Assembly (NCBI GenBank): GCA_009909035.1
Contig: JAAAOB010000018.1
Coordinates: 1-64,000 of the forward strand
Length of the DNA: 64,000 bases
Direction of reading: 5' to 3'
Source: Bacteroidota bacterium
GTDB taxonomy: Bacteria > Bacteroidota > Rhodothermia > Balneolales > Balneolaceae
The notes beneath the pieces are model-generated. The model was given only the letters and a program-made list of their open reading frames with translations, ran no database searches and was not told the DNA's origin. Of this stretch, positions 46,978 through 55,612 are shown piece by piece. Both the position numbers and the translations under genes were made by a program. How positions within the stretch are numbered: the first letter of the stretch is position 1; each line of letters opens with the position of its first letter.

Positions 46978-48351
46978 ATGTCTGATTCCAAACCTACGAT
47001 ACTGGTGACCGATGATGAGAAGAGTATCCGGAATACGCTTCGGGAGATCCTGGAGTTTGAGCAGTACCATGTGCTTGAGGCGGAGGGTGGCAAGAGCGCC
47101 ATCCGCCAGGTAAAAGAGAAGGCGGTAGATCTGATGATCCTGGATATTAAAATGAAGGGCTTGGACGGCATTGAAGTGCTGGAAAAAGTGAAGGAGATCA
47201 ACGCAGACCTGCCGGTGATTATGATCAGCGGGCACGGTACCATCAAGATTGCGGTGGAGGCAACAAGGATGGGGGCGTTTGATTTTATCGAGAAACCGCC
47301 TGATCTTAACCGGTTATTGATTAGTGTTCGTAATGCACTGTCGCGCAATAAGCTGGTAGAGGAGAACCGCCGAATCAGGTCGGAACTCAATCATGTGACG
47401 GAGATGGTTGGCGAAAGTCCGGCCATCCAGCGGATCAAGAAAACGATTGAGAAGGTGGCGCCCAGCACAAGCCGGGTGCTTATCACGGGGGAAAACGGCA
47501 CCGGCAAAGAACTTGTGGCCCGATGGATTCATGAAAAGAGCAGCCGGGCCTCGCAAAAATTTGTGGATGTAAACTGTGCAGCCATTCCGTCCGAACTGCT
47601 GGAGAGTGAACTCTTCGGCCACGAGAAAGGAGCTTTTACCGGGGCCTCGGACCGGCGGATCGGGAAGTTTGAACAGGCTGACGGCGGCACGCTTTTCCTG
47701 GATGAAATTGGAGATATGAGCCTGGATGCGCAGTCGAAAGTACTGCGCGTGCTGCAGGAGAACCAGATAACGCGCGTGGGCGGCAGTGAGCGGATTGATG
47801 TTGATGTTCGCGTGGTCTGTGCCACCAACCGGGACCTGGACAAGGAGATCCGGGAGGATCGATTTCGCGAGGATCTCTACCACCGCATAAATGTGATCCC
47901 GATCCAGCTGCCACCACTGCGCGAACGCCGGGAGGATATACCGATTCTTGCCCGGGTATTTCTCTCGCAGCTGGCTGAAAAGGAGATCGTTTACGCCGGA
48001 AAATCTTTCACAGATGGTGCACTAAGCGAGCTGCAGTCGCTGCCCTGGTCGGGAAATATCCGCGAGCTGCAGAATGCGGTAGAGCGTATGGCACTGCTGT
48101 GCGACGGCGATACCATCACCCGCGACGATGTTGCAAGCCTGGCTGCTATGAATACGTCCACAGAAGCAGATCTTAACGACCTGGCGGATCAGCCGCTAAC
48201 ATTCCAGGAGTATAAAGAGAAAGCTGAGCGGTACTACCTTCTGCGAAAGCTTGAAGAGCATGACTGGAACGTATCAGCCACGGCCGATGCTATTGATATA
48301 CAGCGAAGCCACATCTACAATAAAATGAAAAAGTACGATATAGAACGGTAA
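46978..48351 (+). CDS. sigma-54-dependent response regulator (NtrC family)
   Basis: 457 residues in three domains: receiver with Asp56 in LMILDIKMKG; AAA+ ATPase with GENGTGKELVARWIHE, the sigma-54 contact loop KGAFTGASD and GGTLFLDEIGDMSL; and a C-terminal Fis-type helix-turn-helix (DWNVSATADAIDIQRSHIYNKM). Activates sigma-54 promoters after phosphorylation. No histidine kinase is directly adjacent; the TPR kinase at 52.0 kb is the closest. It lies three bases after dacB and four before folD. Confidence 0.94.
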   Translation: MSDSKPTILVTDDEKSIRNTLREILEFEQYHVLEAEGGKSAIRQVKEKAVDLMILDIKMKGLDGIEVLEKVKEINADLPVIMISGHGTIKIAVEATRMGAFDFIEKPPDLNRLLISVRNALSRNKLVEENRRIRSELNHVTEMVGESPAIQRIKKTIEKVAPSTSRVLITGENGTGKELVARWIHEKSSRASQKFVDVNCAAIPSELLESELFGHEKGAFTGASDRRIGKFEQADGGTLFLDEIGDMSLDAQSKVLRVLQENQITRVGGSERIDVDVRVVCATNRDLDKEIREDRFREDLYHRINVIPIQLPPLRERREDIPILARVFLSQLAEKEIVYAGKSFTDGALSELQSLPWSGNIRELQNAVERMALLCDGDTITRDDVASLAAMNTSTEADLNDLADQPLTFQEYKEKAERYYLLRKLEEHDWNVSATADAIDIQRSHIYNKMKKYDIER

Positions 48352-48354
48352 CTT

Positions 48355-49245
48355 ATGCCTGCACAATTAATCGATGGAAAAAAAGTAGCGGAACTTACCC
48401 GCAGCCAGATTCGCGAGGATGTAACAAGCTGGGTCAACCAGGGAAACCGGGCGCCCTTTCTTCAGGTGATCCAGGTTGGTACCGACCCGGCCTCTTCCAC
48501 ATACATAAGAGCTAAAACACGGGCGTGCTCCGATGTGGGAATAGAGACCGCGACGGCTCACCTGTCCGACACTATTTCGGCAAAGGAGCTGAAGCAGGAG
48601 GTAGATAAATTCAATAAGGACGACTCCGTTGACGGAATCCTCGTTCAATTGCCTCTGCCGCTGCACCTCTCCAGCCATGATGTGATTGAAAGTATCGATC
48701 ACCGGAAGGATGTGGATGGATTTCATCCCATGAATGTGGGACGTCTGGCGGTCGACCAGCCCACATTTCGATCGTGTACCCCTGCCGGCATTTTTGAGCT
48801 GTTTAATCACTACAGCATCCAGGTTAAAAGCAAACACGCTGTTGTTGTTGGTGCGAGCAATATTGTGGGATCACCCGTGGCGATTATGCTCTCACGGGAG
48901 AACTCCTCAGGCAAAGCCACGACCACCATCTGCCATAAATACACAAAAGATATCACACGGCACACGATCGATGCCGATATTCTGATCGTAGCGGCGGGCC
49001 AGCCCGGCCTGATTAAGGCGGAGATGGTCAAAGAAGGGGTGGTCATCATCGATGTCGGTATCAACCGGGTGGCGGACGAAAATACCAAAAAAGGGTACAA
49101 GCTGGTGGGGGACTGTGATTTTGATGGTCTGCGTGAAAAAGCCAGCTGGATTACACCTGTACCCGGCGGTGTGGGCCCCATGACGGTTGCCATGCTGATG
49201 AAAAATACGCTTTTGGCTGCCAAAAAATCGATCTACCCCGAGTAA
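48355..49245 (+). CDS. folD: methylenetetrahydrofolate dehydrogenase/cyclohydrolase
   Basis: 296-residue bifunctional enzyme of one-carbon metabolism: FLQVIQVGTDPASSTYIRAK with the catalytic Lys, GILVQLPLPLHL, DVDGFHPMNVGRL, CTPAGIFELF, VVVGASNIVGSPVAIML (NADP-binding) and TPVPGGVGPMTVAML. Full length. Its start is four bases after the regulator gene, so it is co-transcribed with dacB and the regulator. Confidence 0.97.
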   Translation: MPAQLIDGKKVAELTRSQIREDVTSWVNQGNRAPFLQVIQVGTDPASSTYIRAKTRACSDVGIETATAHLSDTISAKELKQEVDKFNKDDSVDGILVQLPLPLHLSSHDVIESIDHRKDVDGFHPMNVGRLAVDQPTFRSCTPAGIFELFNHYSIQVKSKHAVVVGASNIVGSPVAIMLSRENSSGKATTTICHKYTKDITRHTIDADILIVAAGQPGLIKAEMVKEGVVIIDVGINRVADENTKKGYKLVGDCDFDGLREKASWITPVPGGVGPMTVAMLMKNTLLAAKKSIYPE

Positions 49246-49362
49246 ACATCGGACCGGGCTCATCACCGGCTGATATTATTTCATCCGGTGAATGGTCAGG
49301 ATTTTTCTTTCAGGGCGGGTTGCTCCGCACCATTTCAACTAACGAATAAAAAATCTACACAT

Positions 49363-51480
49363 ATGAACCTTACGAACGCAGTAATCTTATCCCTGCTGGC
49401 GGTGATCATTACCGCCTGCGGACAATCAAACGATATGACAGACAATCCATTTTACTCAGAAAGTATCCTTCCATTTGAAGCACCTGACTTTACCACGATT
49501 ACGGATGATCATTTTATGCCGGCTTTCGAGCGCGGGATGGACGAACATCTCTCGGAGATCGAAACGATCGCCACTAATTCCGAAGCCCCGACATTTGAGA
49601 ATACGATCGTAGCTATGGAGCGGAGTGGCCGGCTATTGACCCGGGTTCAGCGTGTGTTTTTTAACCTGGCATCCGCACATACGAATGACAACATTCAGGA
49701 GATACAGTCGGAGCTTGCCCCGAAACTGGCCTCTCATCGTGATGATATCTACCTGAACAGCGATCTTTTCAATCGCGTAAATGAACTTTACGAAGACAGG
49801 TCGGAACGTGACCTGGATCCCGAATCACGGAAACTGCTGGAAGATACCCACCTTGATTTTGTACGTGCCGGTGCACGGCTTACGGACGAAGAGCAGCAAC
49901 GAATGCGCAACATAAACGAGCGCATGTCCACATTGACCACCGACTTCCAGGAAAAACTCCTGGCGATGACGCAGGAGCGAGTTGTGGTTGTAGAGGATGC
50001 AGCGATGCTTGATGGACTCAGCGAAGACAGGATTGCTTCGGCAAAAGAAGCTGCTGCCAACCGGGGCATGGAGGAAAGCTATCTGCTGACCATCAGCAAC
50101 ACGACACGGCACCCGTTATTGAAATCACTTAATAACAGGGAATTGAGGCGCCAGCTATGGGAGGCATCCGCCTTTCGCGGAATCGGTGAGGATGGCGGTA
50201 TCGATACGCGGCCGATCGTACTGGAACTGGCTGAATTGCGTGCGGAGAGAGCTGCCCTGCTTGGTTTTGATCGCTATGCAGATTATGCACTTGCACCTCA
50301 AACAGCCGGAAACCCTGAAAATGTTTTGGAGATGCTGGGCAACCTGATTCCATTCGTTGCTGAAAATGTAGAGAGGGAGTCGGAGCTGATTACGGATATG
50401 ATGAAACGGGACGGCATTGATGACGAGATACAGCCGTGGGACTGGCAATATTACGCTGATAAAGTGCGGGCCGAGCAGTACGCGATCAATGAAGATGAAG
50501 TGCGTGCCTACTTTGAACTGGATACTGTATTGAAAAACGGGGTGTTCCATACCATGGAGAAACTGTATGGCATTACGTTTGAGGAAAGAGATGATATCCC
50601 GGTCTACCATCCCGATGTGAGGGTGTTTACCGTGTATGACAACGACGGATCTGAACTGGGGCTGTTTTATGGAGATTATTTTTCGCGCGACTCCAAACGA
50701 GGGGGCGCCTGGATGAACTCATTCGTAGTGCAGTCGGATCTTCTGGATAAACAGCCCGTGGTTTCAAATGTTCTGAACATCACACCACCAGCTGAGGGAG
50801 ATCCTGCATTGATTACATTTGATAATGTTACAACCATGTTTCACGAGATGGGCCATGCCGTACACGGACTCTTTTCTGATGTAACCTATCCATCGCTCTC
50901 CGGAACGTCCGTTCCCCGCGACTTTGTAGAGTTCCCCTCTACCTTCGAAGAGGACTGGGCCATACAGCCGGACGTGCTTGAAAACTATGCGATCCATCAC
51001 GAAACGGGCGAACGCATTCCGCAAGAGCTCCTGGATAAACTGATTGAGGCCCGTGAATTTAACCAGGGATTTGATACGTATGAATACCTCGGGGCCACCC
51101 TGGTTGATATGGAATGGCATCTGTTGAACGAAAACAGCATTCCTGATGATGTGATCACTTTTGAAAACCAATCTCTTGCAAAACATAACCTGGACAACCC
51201 GCTGATTCCACCGCGCTACAAATCACCCTATTTCTCCCATGTGTTTTCAGGAGGATACTCTGCCAACTATTACGCCTATATCTGGAGTGAAATACTTGCT
51301 GCGGATGCATTTGCATTCATGAAAGAGCAAGGAGGTCTGACCCGTGAAAACGGCGACCGGTACCGGGAGCATATTCTCTCGCGGGGCGGAAGCCGTGATG
51401 CAATGGAATTGTATAAGGAGTATCGCGGAGACGAACCGGATGTGAAGTATCTTCTGAAGAGAAGAGGCCTTTCCGAGTAG
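49363..51480 (+). CDS. M3-family peptidyl-dipeptidase lipoprotein (Dcp-like)
   Basis: 705 residues. Lipoprotein signal with TAC lipobox in LLAVIITACGQ (ATG 49363 chosen for it; the frame opens 25 codons earlier without similarity). Zinc site HEMGHAVHG near residue 496 with the downstream Glu in VEFPSTFEEDW, and the C-terminal FSHVFSGGYSANYYAYIWSE and ILSRGGSRDAMELYKEYRG typical of Dcp/oligopeptidase A. Probably trims peptides in the periplasm. A single gene with its own terminator. Confidence 0.95.
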   Translation: MNLTNAVILSLLAVIITACGQSNDMTDNPFYSESILPFEAPDFTTITDDHFMPAFERGMDEHLSEIETIATNSEAPTFENTIVAMERSGRLLTRVQRVFFNLASAHTNDNIQEIQSELAPKLASHRDDIYLNSDLFNRVNELYEDRSERDLDPESRKLLEDTHLDFVRAGARLTDEEQQRMRNINERMSTLTTDFQEKLLAMTQERVVVVEDAAMLDGLSEDRIASAKEAAANRGMEESYLLTISNTTRHPLLKSLNNRELRRQLWEASAFRGIGEDGGIDTRPIVLELAELRAERAALLGFDRYADYALAPQTAGNPENVLEMLGNLIPFVAENVERESELITDMMKRDGIDDEIQPWDWQYYADKVRAEQYAINEDEVRAYFELDTVLKNGVFHTMEKLYGITFEERDDIPVYHPDVRVFTVYDNDGSELGLFYGDYFSRDSKRGGAWMNSFVVQSDLLDKQPVVSNVLNITPPAEGDPALITFDNVTTMFHEMGHAVHGLFSDVTYPSLSGTSVPRDFVEFPSTFEEDWAIQPDVLENYAIHHETGERIPQELLDKLIEAREFNQGFDTYEYLGATLVDMEWHLLNENSIPDDVITFENQSLAKHNLDNPLIPPRYKSPYFSHVFSGGYSANYYAYIWSEILAADAFAFMKEQGGLTRENGDRYREHILSRGGSRDAMELYKEYRGDEPDVKYLLKRRGLSE

Positions 51481-51524
51481 CGATAGCGGATGGTATCGCC
51501 CGGTGAATTTGAACCAAATAAAAA

Positions 51525-51562
51525 AACGGCAGGAACTGTTCAAGGTTCCTGCCGTTCTGTTT
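51525..51562 (+). terminator. intrinsic terminator
   Basis: AACGGCAGGAAC pairs perfectly over 12 bases with GTTCCTGCCGTT around an eight-base loop, followed by CTGTTTTG. It ends the M3 peptidase gene. Confidence 0.93.
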
Positions 51563-52041
51563 TGTAACCCTAACTTCAAAATCAACCGGATCTAACGTAC
51601 AATACGGTTGTACATTTGCTATGTTATGTTGCTCTCTTGGCCTCTATCATATTTCTCTTCTCTATTCTGAATGGCCGATCAGATCGGTTTCATTTTTTTT
51701 GTGAATGAATCCGTTCCGGAGCCGAGATTGTTTTCGGCAGGTTCACGAAATGGTTAAGTAGTATTCCCATCTTAATTATAGGTGTTTTTACGTATACACC
51801 TGGGTAAACCGCTCGTGATTTACGGCCCGATACCCTAACCTTTTTATTAGAAAAGCGCTTTTTAACGCTTTATAGAAGGGTTTTAGCTGCGGGGATCCAT
51901 TCGTATGGGTAGTTTATGGGAGTAATTATTAAATAATTCTAATTAAATCGCGGAAAACACTTATAGAACCTCTCATTTTGCCGAAAATAGAACCACTCCG
52001 CGCAGCATGATCCATCAAAAAAACAAATTTAAGACATTCAC
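51563..52041. other. 480-bp leader region before the histidine kinase
   Basis: No gene seen. Small inverted repeats: GTACAA-TACGG-TTGTAC at 51597-51613 and AGGTGT/ACACCT near 51780-51803, plus an AAAGCGC/GCGTTAAA-like imperfect pair near 51853-51875. One of them may be an operator; none matches a known motif. Confidence 0.45.
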
Positions 52042-54057
52042 GTGACATATCTATTCACTCTATTACTAACGTTTGCTTCCGCTGATACCGCTGCACACGC
52101 GGATGCAATTGCCCATCAAAACGGGCCCAATCAAGACGATCAGGTCTATCTTTACGATGATGAAACGAGCAGCTACGTGGAGTATCCCCGCACACAAACG
52201 GTGGCGGATAGCCTGCTGGATGTGGCGACAAGAGAGAGGAGCCGGAATTCCGGGGTTTCATTCAACGCGGCCCGGCAGGCGCTATCCGTCTCCAAAGACA
52301 TCGACTATACGGAAGGGATTGCCCGGGCTCACAATCTTATTGGCATTAAATACCTCGATTTCGGGGATCATGAGCTTGCCCATCGCCACTACTTGCAGGC
52401 ATTGAGTGTGGAGAACGCGCGGAACAACAGTGAAGGGATCGCCCGTCTTCTCAATAACATTGCGCAAATCTACGTCGAGCAAGAGAACTACAGCGAAGGA
52501 TCTTCCTACCTGAGGGCCAGCATGAAGAAATGGAAGGAACTTGGCGACGATCGCCGGCTATTGGCAACCACCAACAACCTTGGAATTATCCACCGGCGCG
52601 AAAAGAGGTACAAAAAAGCCCTGGACCTCTTTTGGGATGTAGCCAACCGGTCGCTTGAGCCGGAAGAGCCCGACAGCCTGATGTACACGGTTGCCATGCT
52701 GAATATCGGCACCACCTACAAGGATAAAGAGAGCTTCCGCCGGGCCAGCATTCACCTGCATGCGGCGCGAAGCTATTTTGAACGGCACAGCTATACGGCA
52801 CATCGTGTTTATGCGGACATCGTGTTGGGTGAGCTCTATCGTGATCTTGGGGAGTATGGAAAAGCCCTGGAGTACAGTTCACATGCACTGAAGGCAGCCC
52901 GGAAAGAGCAATTTCGCGAACGGACGAAAGAGGCTCTCCTCCTAGAGTCGGAAATTTATGAAAAACAGGGGAAACAGGGACTGGCCTTTGCTCGGTTTAA
53001 ACGATACCACGAGGTTAGTGACTCCCTGCAAAATATGCAGCGGGGCGAGCGGATTAAAGAGCTCCAGGCGCGCTTCGATGCAGAAAAAAAGGATCGTGAG
53101 ATCGATCTTCTGAACAAGGAGGCTGCACTTCAGGAGGCCAAAATTGTGCAGCATGACCAGCTGGAAAGCTTTCTCATCTTTAGTGTTCTGCTGCTTCTAA
53201 CCATTGTTGGACTGCTGATTCGGGCTAATCACCAGCGCAGGAAAAATAACCAGAAGCTGCGGGAGGGGCGGCTGGAGATTGGAAAGCAGAACCGGGAGCT
53301 TAGCAAACTGAACCGCGAAAAAGATGAATTTATGAGTATCGCGGCGCACGACCTGCGCAACCCACTCTCGTCAATCAATATGGCGGTGGACCTTATCAAT
53401 GGTGTGCCCGATATCGACAAAGAGACCTTGCGGGAGTATACCGGCATCATCAAAATATCTTCTGACCGGATGCGGAACCTGATCAACAGTGTTTTGCACA
53501 TTCATTCGATGGATGGCCAATCGGCAGATGATAAAGTAAAAACGCTGGATGCCAACCGTATCGTGGATGAAGCGGTGCATAACTTTCTGAAACCGGCCGA
53601 GCGCAAACAGATTACACTGCAAAAAAACCTGACGTCTGCCAAGACGACGTTCCTGGGCGATTCGGATAATGTGCTGCGCATATTTGAAAACCTCATCTCC
53701 AACGCCATCAAATATTCACCCCCTGAAACAACGGTCACAATCTCGACCCGGGCGGCGGGAGATAAAGTCCGTGTGGCGATTGCCGACCAGGGGCCCGGCA
53801 TACCAGAGGAAGATCAACAGAAGCTATTCTGTAAATTTGCCCGTCTCTCAAATAAGCCAACCGGCAATGAATCCTCAACGGGACTCGGTCTTTATATCGT
53901 CAAAAAAATTACGGAAGCGATGGGCGGCCGGGTCTGGTGTGAAAGCGAACCGGGGGTAGGCTCCACGTTCTATGTAGAGCTACCGGTACCGAAAGCTCAC
54001 AAAAAAGCGGCACCCCATAAACCGAGCACCGGGGGACGTAGAGCCGGAGTGAAGTAA
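52042..54057 (+). CDS. TPR-sensor hybrid-less histidine kinase
   Basis: 671 residues. GTG start, short signal peptide, TPR array over about residues 60-330 (LLNNIAQIYVEQENYSEGSS, ALDLFWDVANRSLEPEEPDS), a coiled coil, one membrane segment at about 372-393 (FLIFSVLLLLTIVGLLI), then HisKA with His436 in SIAAHDLRNPLSS and an HATPase domain with NLISNAIKYSPPE, VADQGPGIPEE-like and STGLGLYIVKKI motifs. There is no receiver domain. The TPR part is presumably the periplasmic sensor. No response regulator gene is adjacent. Confidence 0.92.
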   Translation: MTYLFTLLLTFASADTAAHADAIAHQNGPNQDDQVYLYDDETSSYVEYPRTQTVADSLLDVATRERSRNSGVSFNAARQALSVSKDIDYTEGIARAHNLIGIKYLDFGDHELAHRHYLQALSVENARNNSEGIARLLNNIAQIYVEQENYSEGSSYLRASMKKWKELGDDRRLLATTNNLGIIHRREKRYKKALDLFWDVANRSLEPEEPDSLMYTVAMLNIGTTYKDKESFRRASIHLHAARSYFERHSYTAHRVYADIVLGELYRDLGEYGKALEYSSHALKAARKEQFRERTKEALLLESEIYEKQGKQGLAFARFKRYHEVSDSLQNMQRGERIKELQARFDAEKKDREIDLLNKEAALQEAKIVQHDQLESFLIFSVLLLLTIVGLLIRANHQRRKNNQKLREGRLEIGKQNRELSKLNREKDEFMSIAAHDLRNPLSSINMAVDLINGVPDIDKETLREYTGIIKISSDRMRNLINSVLHIHSMDGQSADDKVKTLDANRIVDEAVHNFLKPAERKQITLQKNLTSAKTTFLGDSDNVLRIFENLISNAIKYSPPETTVTISTRAAGDKVRVAIADQGPGIPEEDQQKLFCKFARLSNKPTGNESSTGLGLYIVKKITEAMGGRVWCESEPGVGSTFYVELPVPKAHKKAAPHKPSTGGRRAGVK

Positions 54058-54088
54058 AGTAAGTGTGAGACGTAGGAGAGAACGATTG

Positions 54089-54790
54089 CCGTAGGTCAGA
54101 CGTCCCCGTCCGACAGGGTTGGTCATTCCCTGCGGTTGAATCGTAAGATGTAGTTTATAGGAATCGAATCAACGATTACATCAAAAATAAAGATGGTCCC
54201 TGTTGCAAAGCAATCGAAGCGGGAGCTTCGATTTAAGATTCATCTCCGGTAAGTCATCGGATGAGGCATCAACTCTTCGATGAATGGATAATGCACGTCT
54301 CGTTTTATCGTAGAAACTCATCCGATTACGCACGAATGGTTACGCGCCGGCGCGGAACAATAAGCCCCGAATGGGGCGAATAGCATCAGCCCCGTACAAA
54401 CGCCGTGGGTCATCGGCGCGCCGTGCGGGGTAGGGATGAGCAACCACCCAAAGCCCCCGAGGCAGTGAGTGTTGTAATAGAAACGAATAGAGTCGATGGG
54501 GGATGCACTTAGGTCGGACGTCCCCGTACGAGAGGCTTGTTCGTTTCTTGCGGTTGATGTGCAGAATGTAGGTTATAGGAGCGGTATCAACGATTTGATC
54601 ACAAACAAGACCGTCACTATTGCAAGGCAATCGAAGCAGGAGCTTCGATGTACGATTCAACAGTCTGAAACGTCATCGGATGAGGTGCCAATTCCTGTAT
54701 GTATAGATAACGTACTCTTCGTCTTATCACAAAAACTCATCGTATCCGATGGCGTTCTGATTCTACATGCTCTTGATGAAGGAAAATGAC
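54089..54790 (+). repeat. compound alpha-beta-alpha repeat D, copy 2
   Basis: Alpha at 54089-54243, beta at 54244-54510, alpha at 54511-54662, then a decayed second beta start (CATCGGATGAGG, CGTCTTATC, AAAACTCATCG) to 54790. So the unit is alpha-beta, present about one and a half times. It is inverted relative to 44310-44915. Identical stretches include GATTACATCAAAAATAAAGA and CTCGTTTTATCGTAGAAACT. The gene-free stretch 54058-54890 is almost all this element. Confidence 0.88.
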
Positions 54791-54890
54791 CTCAAACACT
54801 GGAAAAGCGCTTCCAAAGGAGGTTAAATTCCTCTATCTTGGTGAACGCAATCATGCATCAAAACTATAAAATCAAGTTACGGTGAGCATT

Positions 54891-55604
54891 ATGAATAAAA
54901 AAAACCATAGCTGGAAAAGTCCAAGCCTGGGCAAGGAGATGAAAGTTTCTGTATATGGAACCTCCGGTACACCAGTGATTATTTTTCCATCAGAGGAGGG
55001 GGACCGCAACGAGTGGGAAGAGACAGGGATGATAAATTCTCTGGAGGAGCAGATCCGGGAAGGGTATAACCAATTTTTTTGTGTAGACTCGGTAGCTGAT
55101 ATCAGCCTTCTCAACAAAGAGTCGGCGCCGGCCCGTCGCATTCGCTGCCAGGAACACTACGAGCAGTATATCATCGACGAGCTGATTCCTTTTATCAAAA
55201 AACAGAACAACAACTCCTTCCTGTTGGCGGCCGGGGCATTCCTGGGTGCTTACTACTCCCTGCTTTTTGCATTGAAAAACCCCGGCAAGATCAACAAAGT
55301 GATCGGGATTAGTGGAAATTACGACATCAAGCCGTACCTTGATGGATTCTACGATGAGAGTGTATACTTCAACAACCCGGTTGATTTTTTACCGAACCTG
55401 AACAAACGTCCGCTCATTGAAGCGATCAAAACAATCGATATCCGCCTGCTTTCGTACGCGAACGACCCGCAACAGGAGCTCTCCCGGCGAATCAGCGATA
55501 CACTTTGGGTAAAAAATATTGAACATAATTTTTATGTTTGGGATGAATCGGTCTCGAACCCCTGGGATCTCGTCGACTCCATGTTTATTGAACACCTTTA
55601 CTAA
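54891..55604 (+). CDS. esterase-like alpha/beta-hydrolase without nucleophile Ser
   Basis: 237 residues from ATG 54891, preceded by GGTGAG; GTG 54882 is an alternative. It resembles the putative-esterase family: VYGTSGTPVIIFPSEEGDRNEWEE, YNQFFCVDSVADIS, HYEQYIIDELIPFI, then LLAAGAFLGAYYSLLFAL where active members have G-x-S-x-G. Here Phe117 occupies the Ser position, and the C-terminal EHNFYVWDES lacks the usual GH-DW pattern. Probably a binding or structural protein rather than a hydrolase. Eight bases before the biotin carboxylase gene. Confidence 0.72.
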   Translation: MNKKNHSWKSPSLGKEMKVSVYGTSGTPVIIFPSEEGDRNEWEETGMINSLEEQIREGYNQFFCVDSVADISLLNKESAPARRIRCQEHYEQYIIDELIPFIKKQNNNSFLLAAGAFLGAYYSLLFALKNPGKINKVIGISGNYDIKPYLDGFYDESVYFNNPVDFLPNLNKRPLIEAIKTIDIRLLSYANDPQQELSRRISDTLWVKNIEHNFYVWDESVSNPWDLVDSMFIEHLY

Positions 55605-55612
55605 AAAGATTT

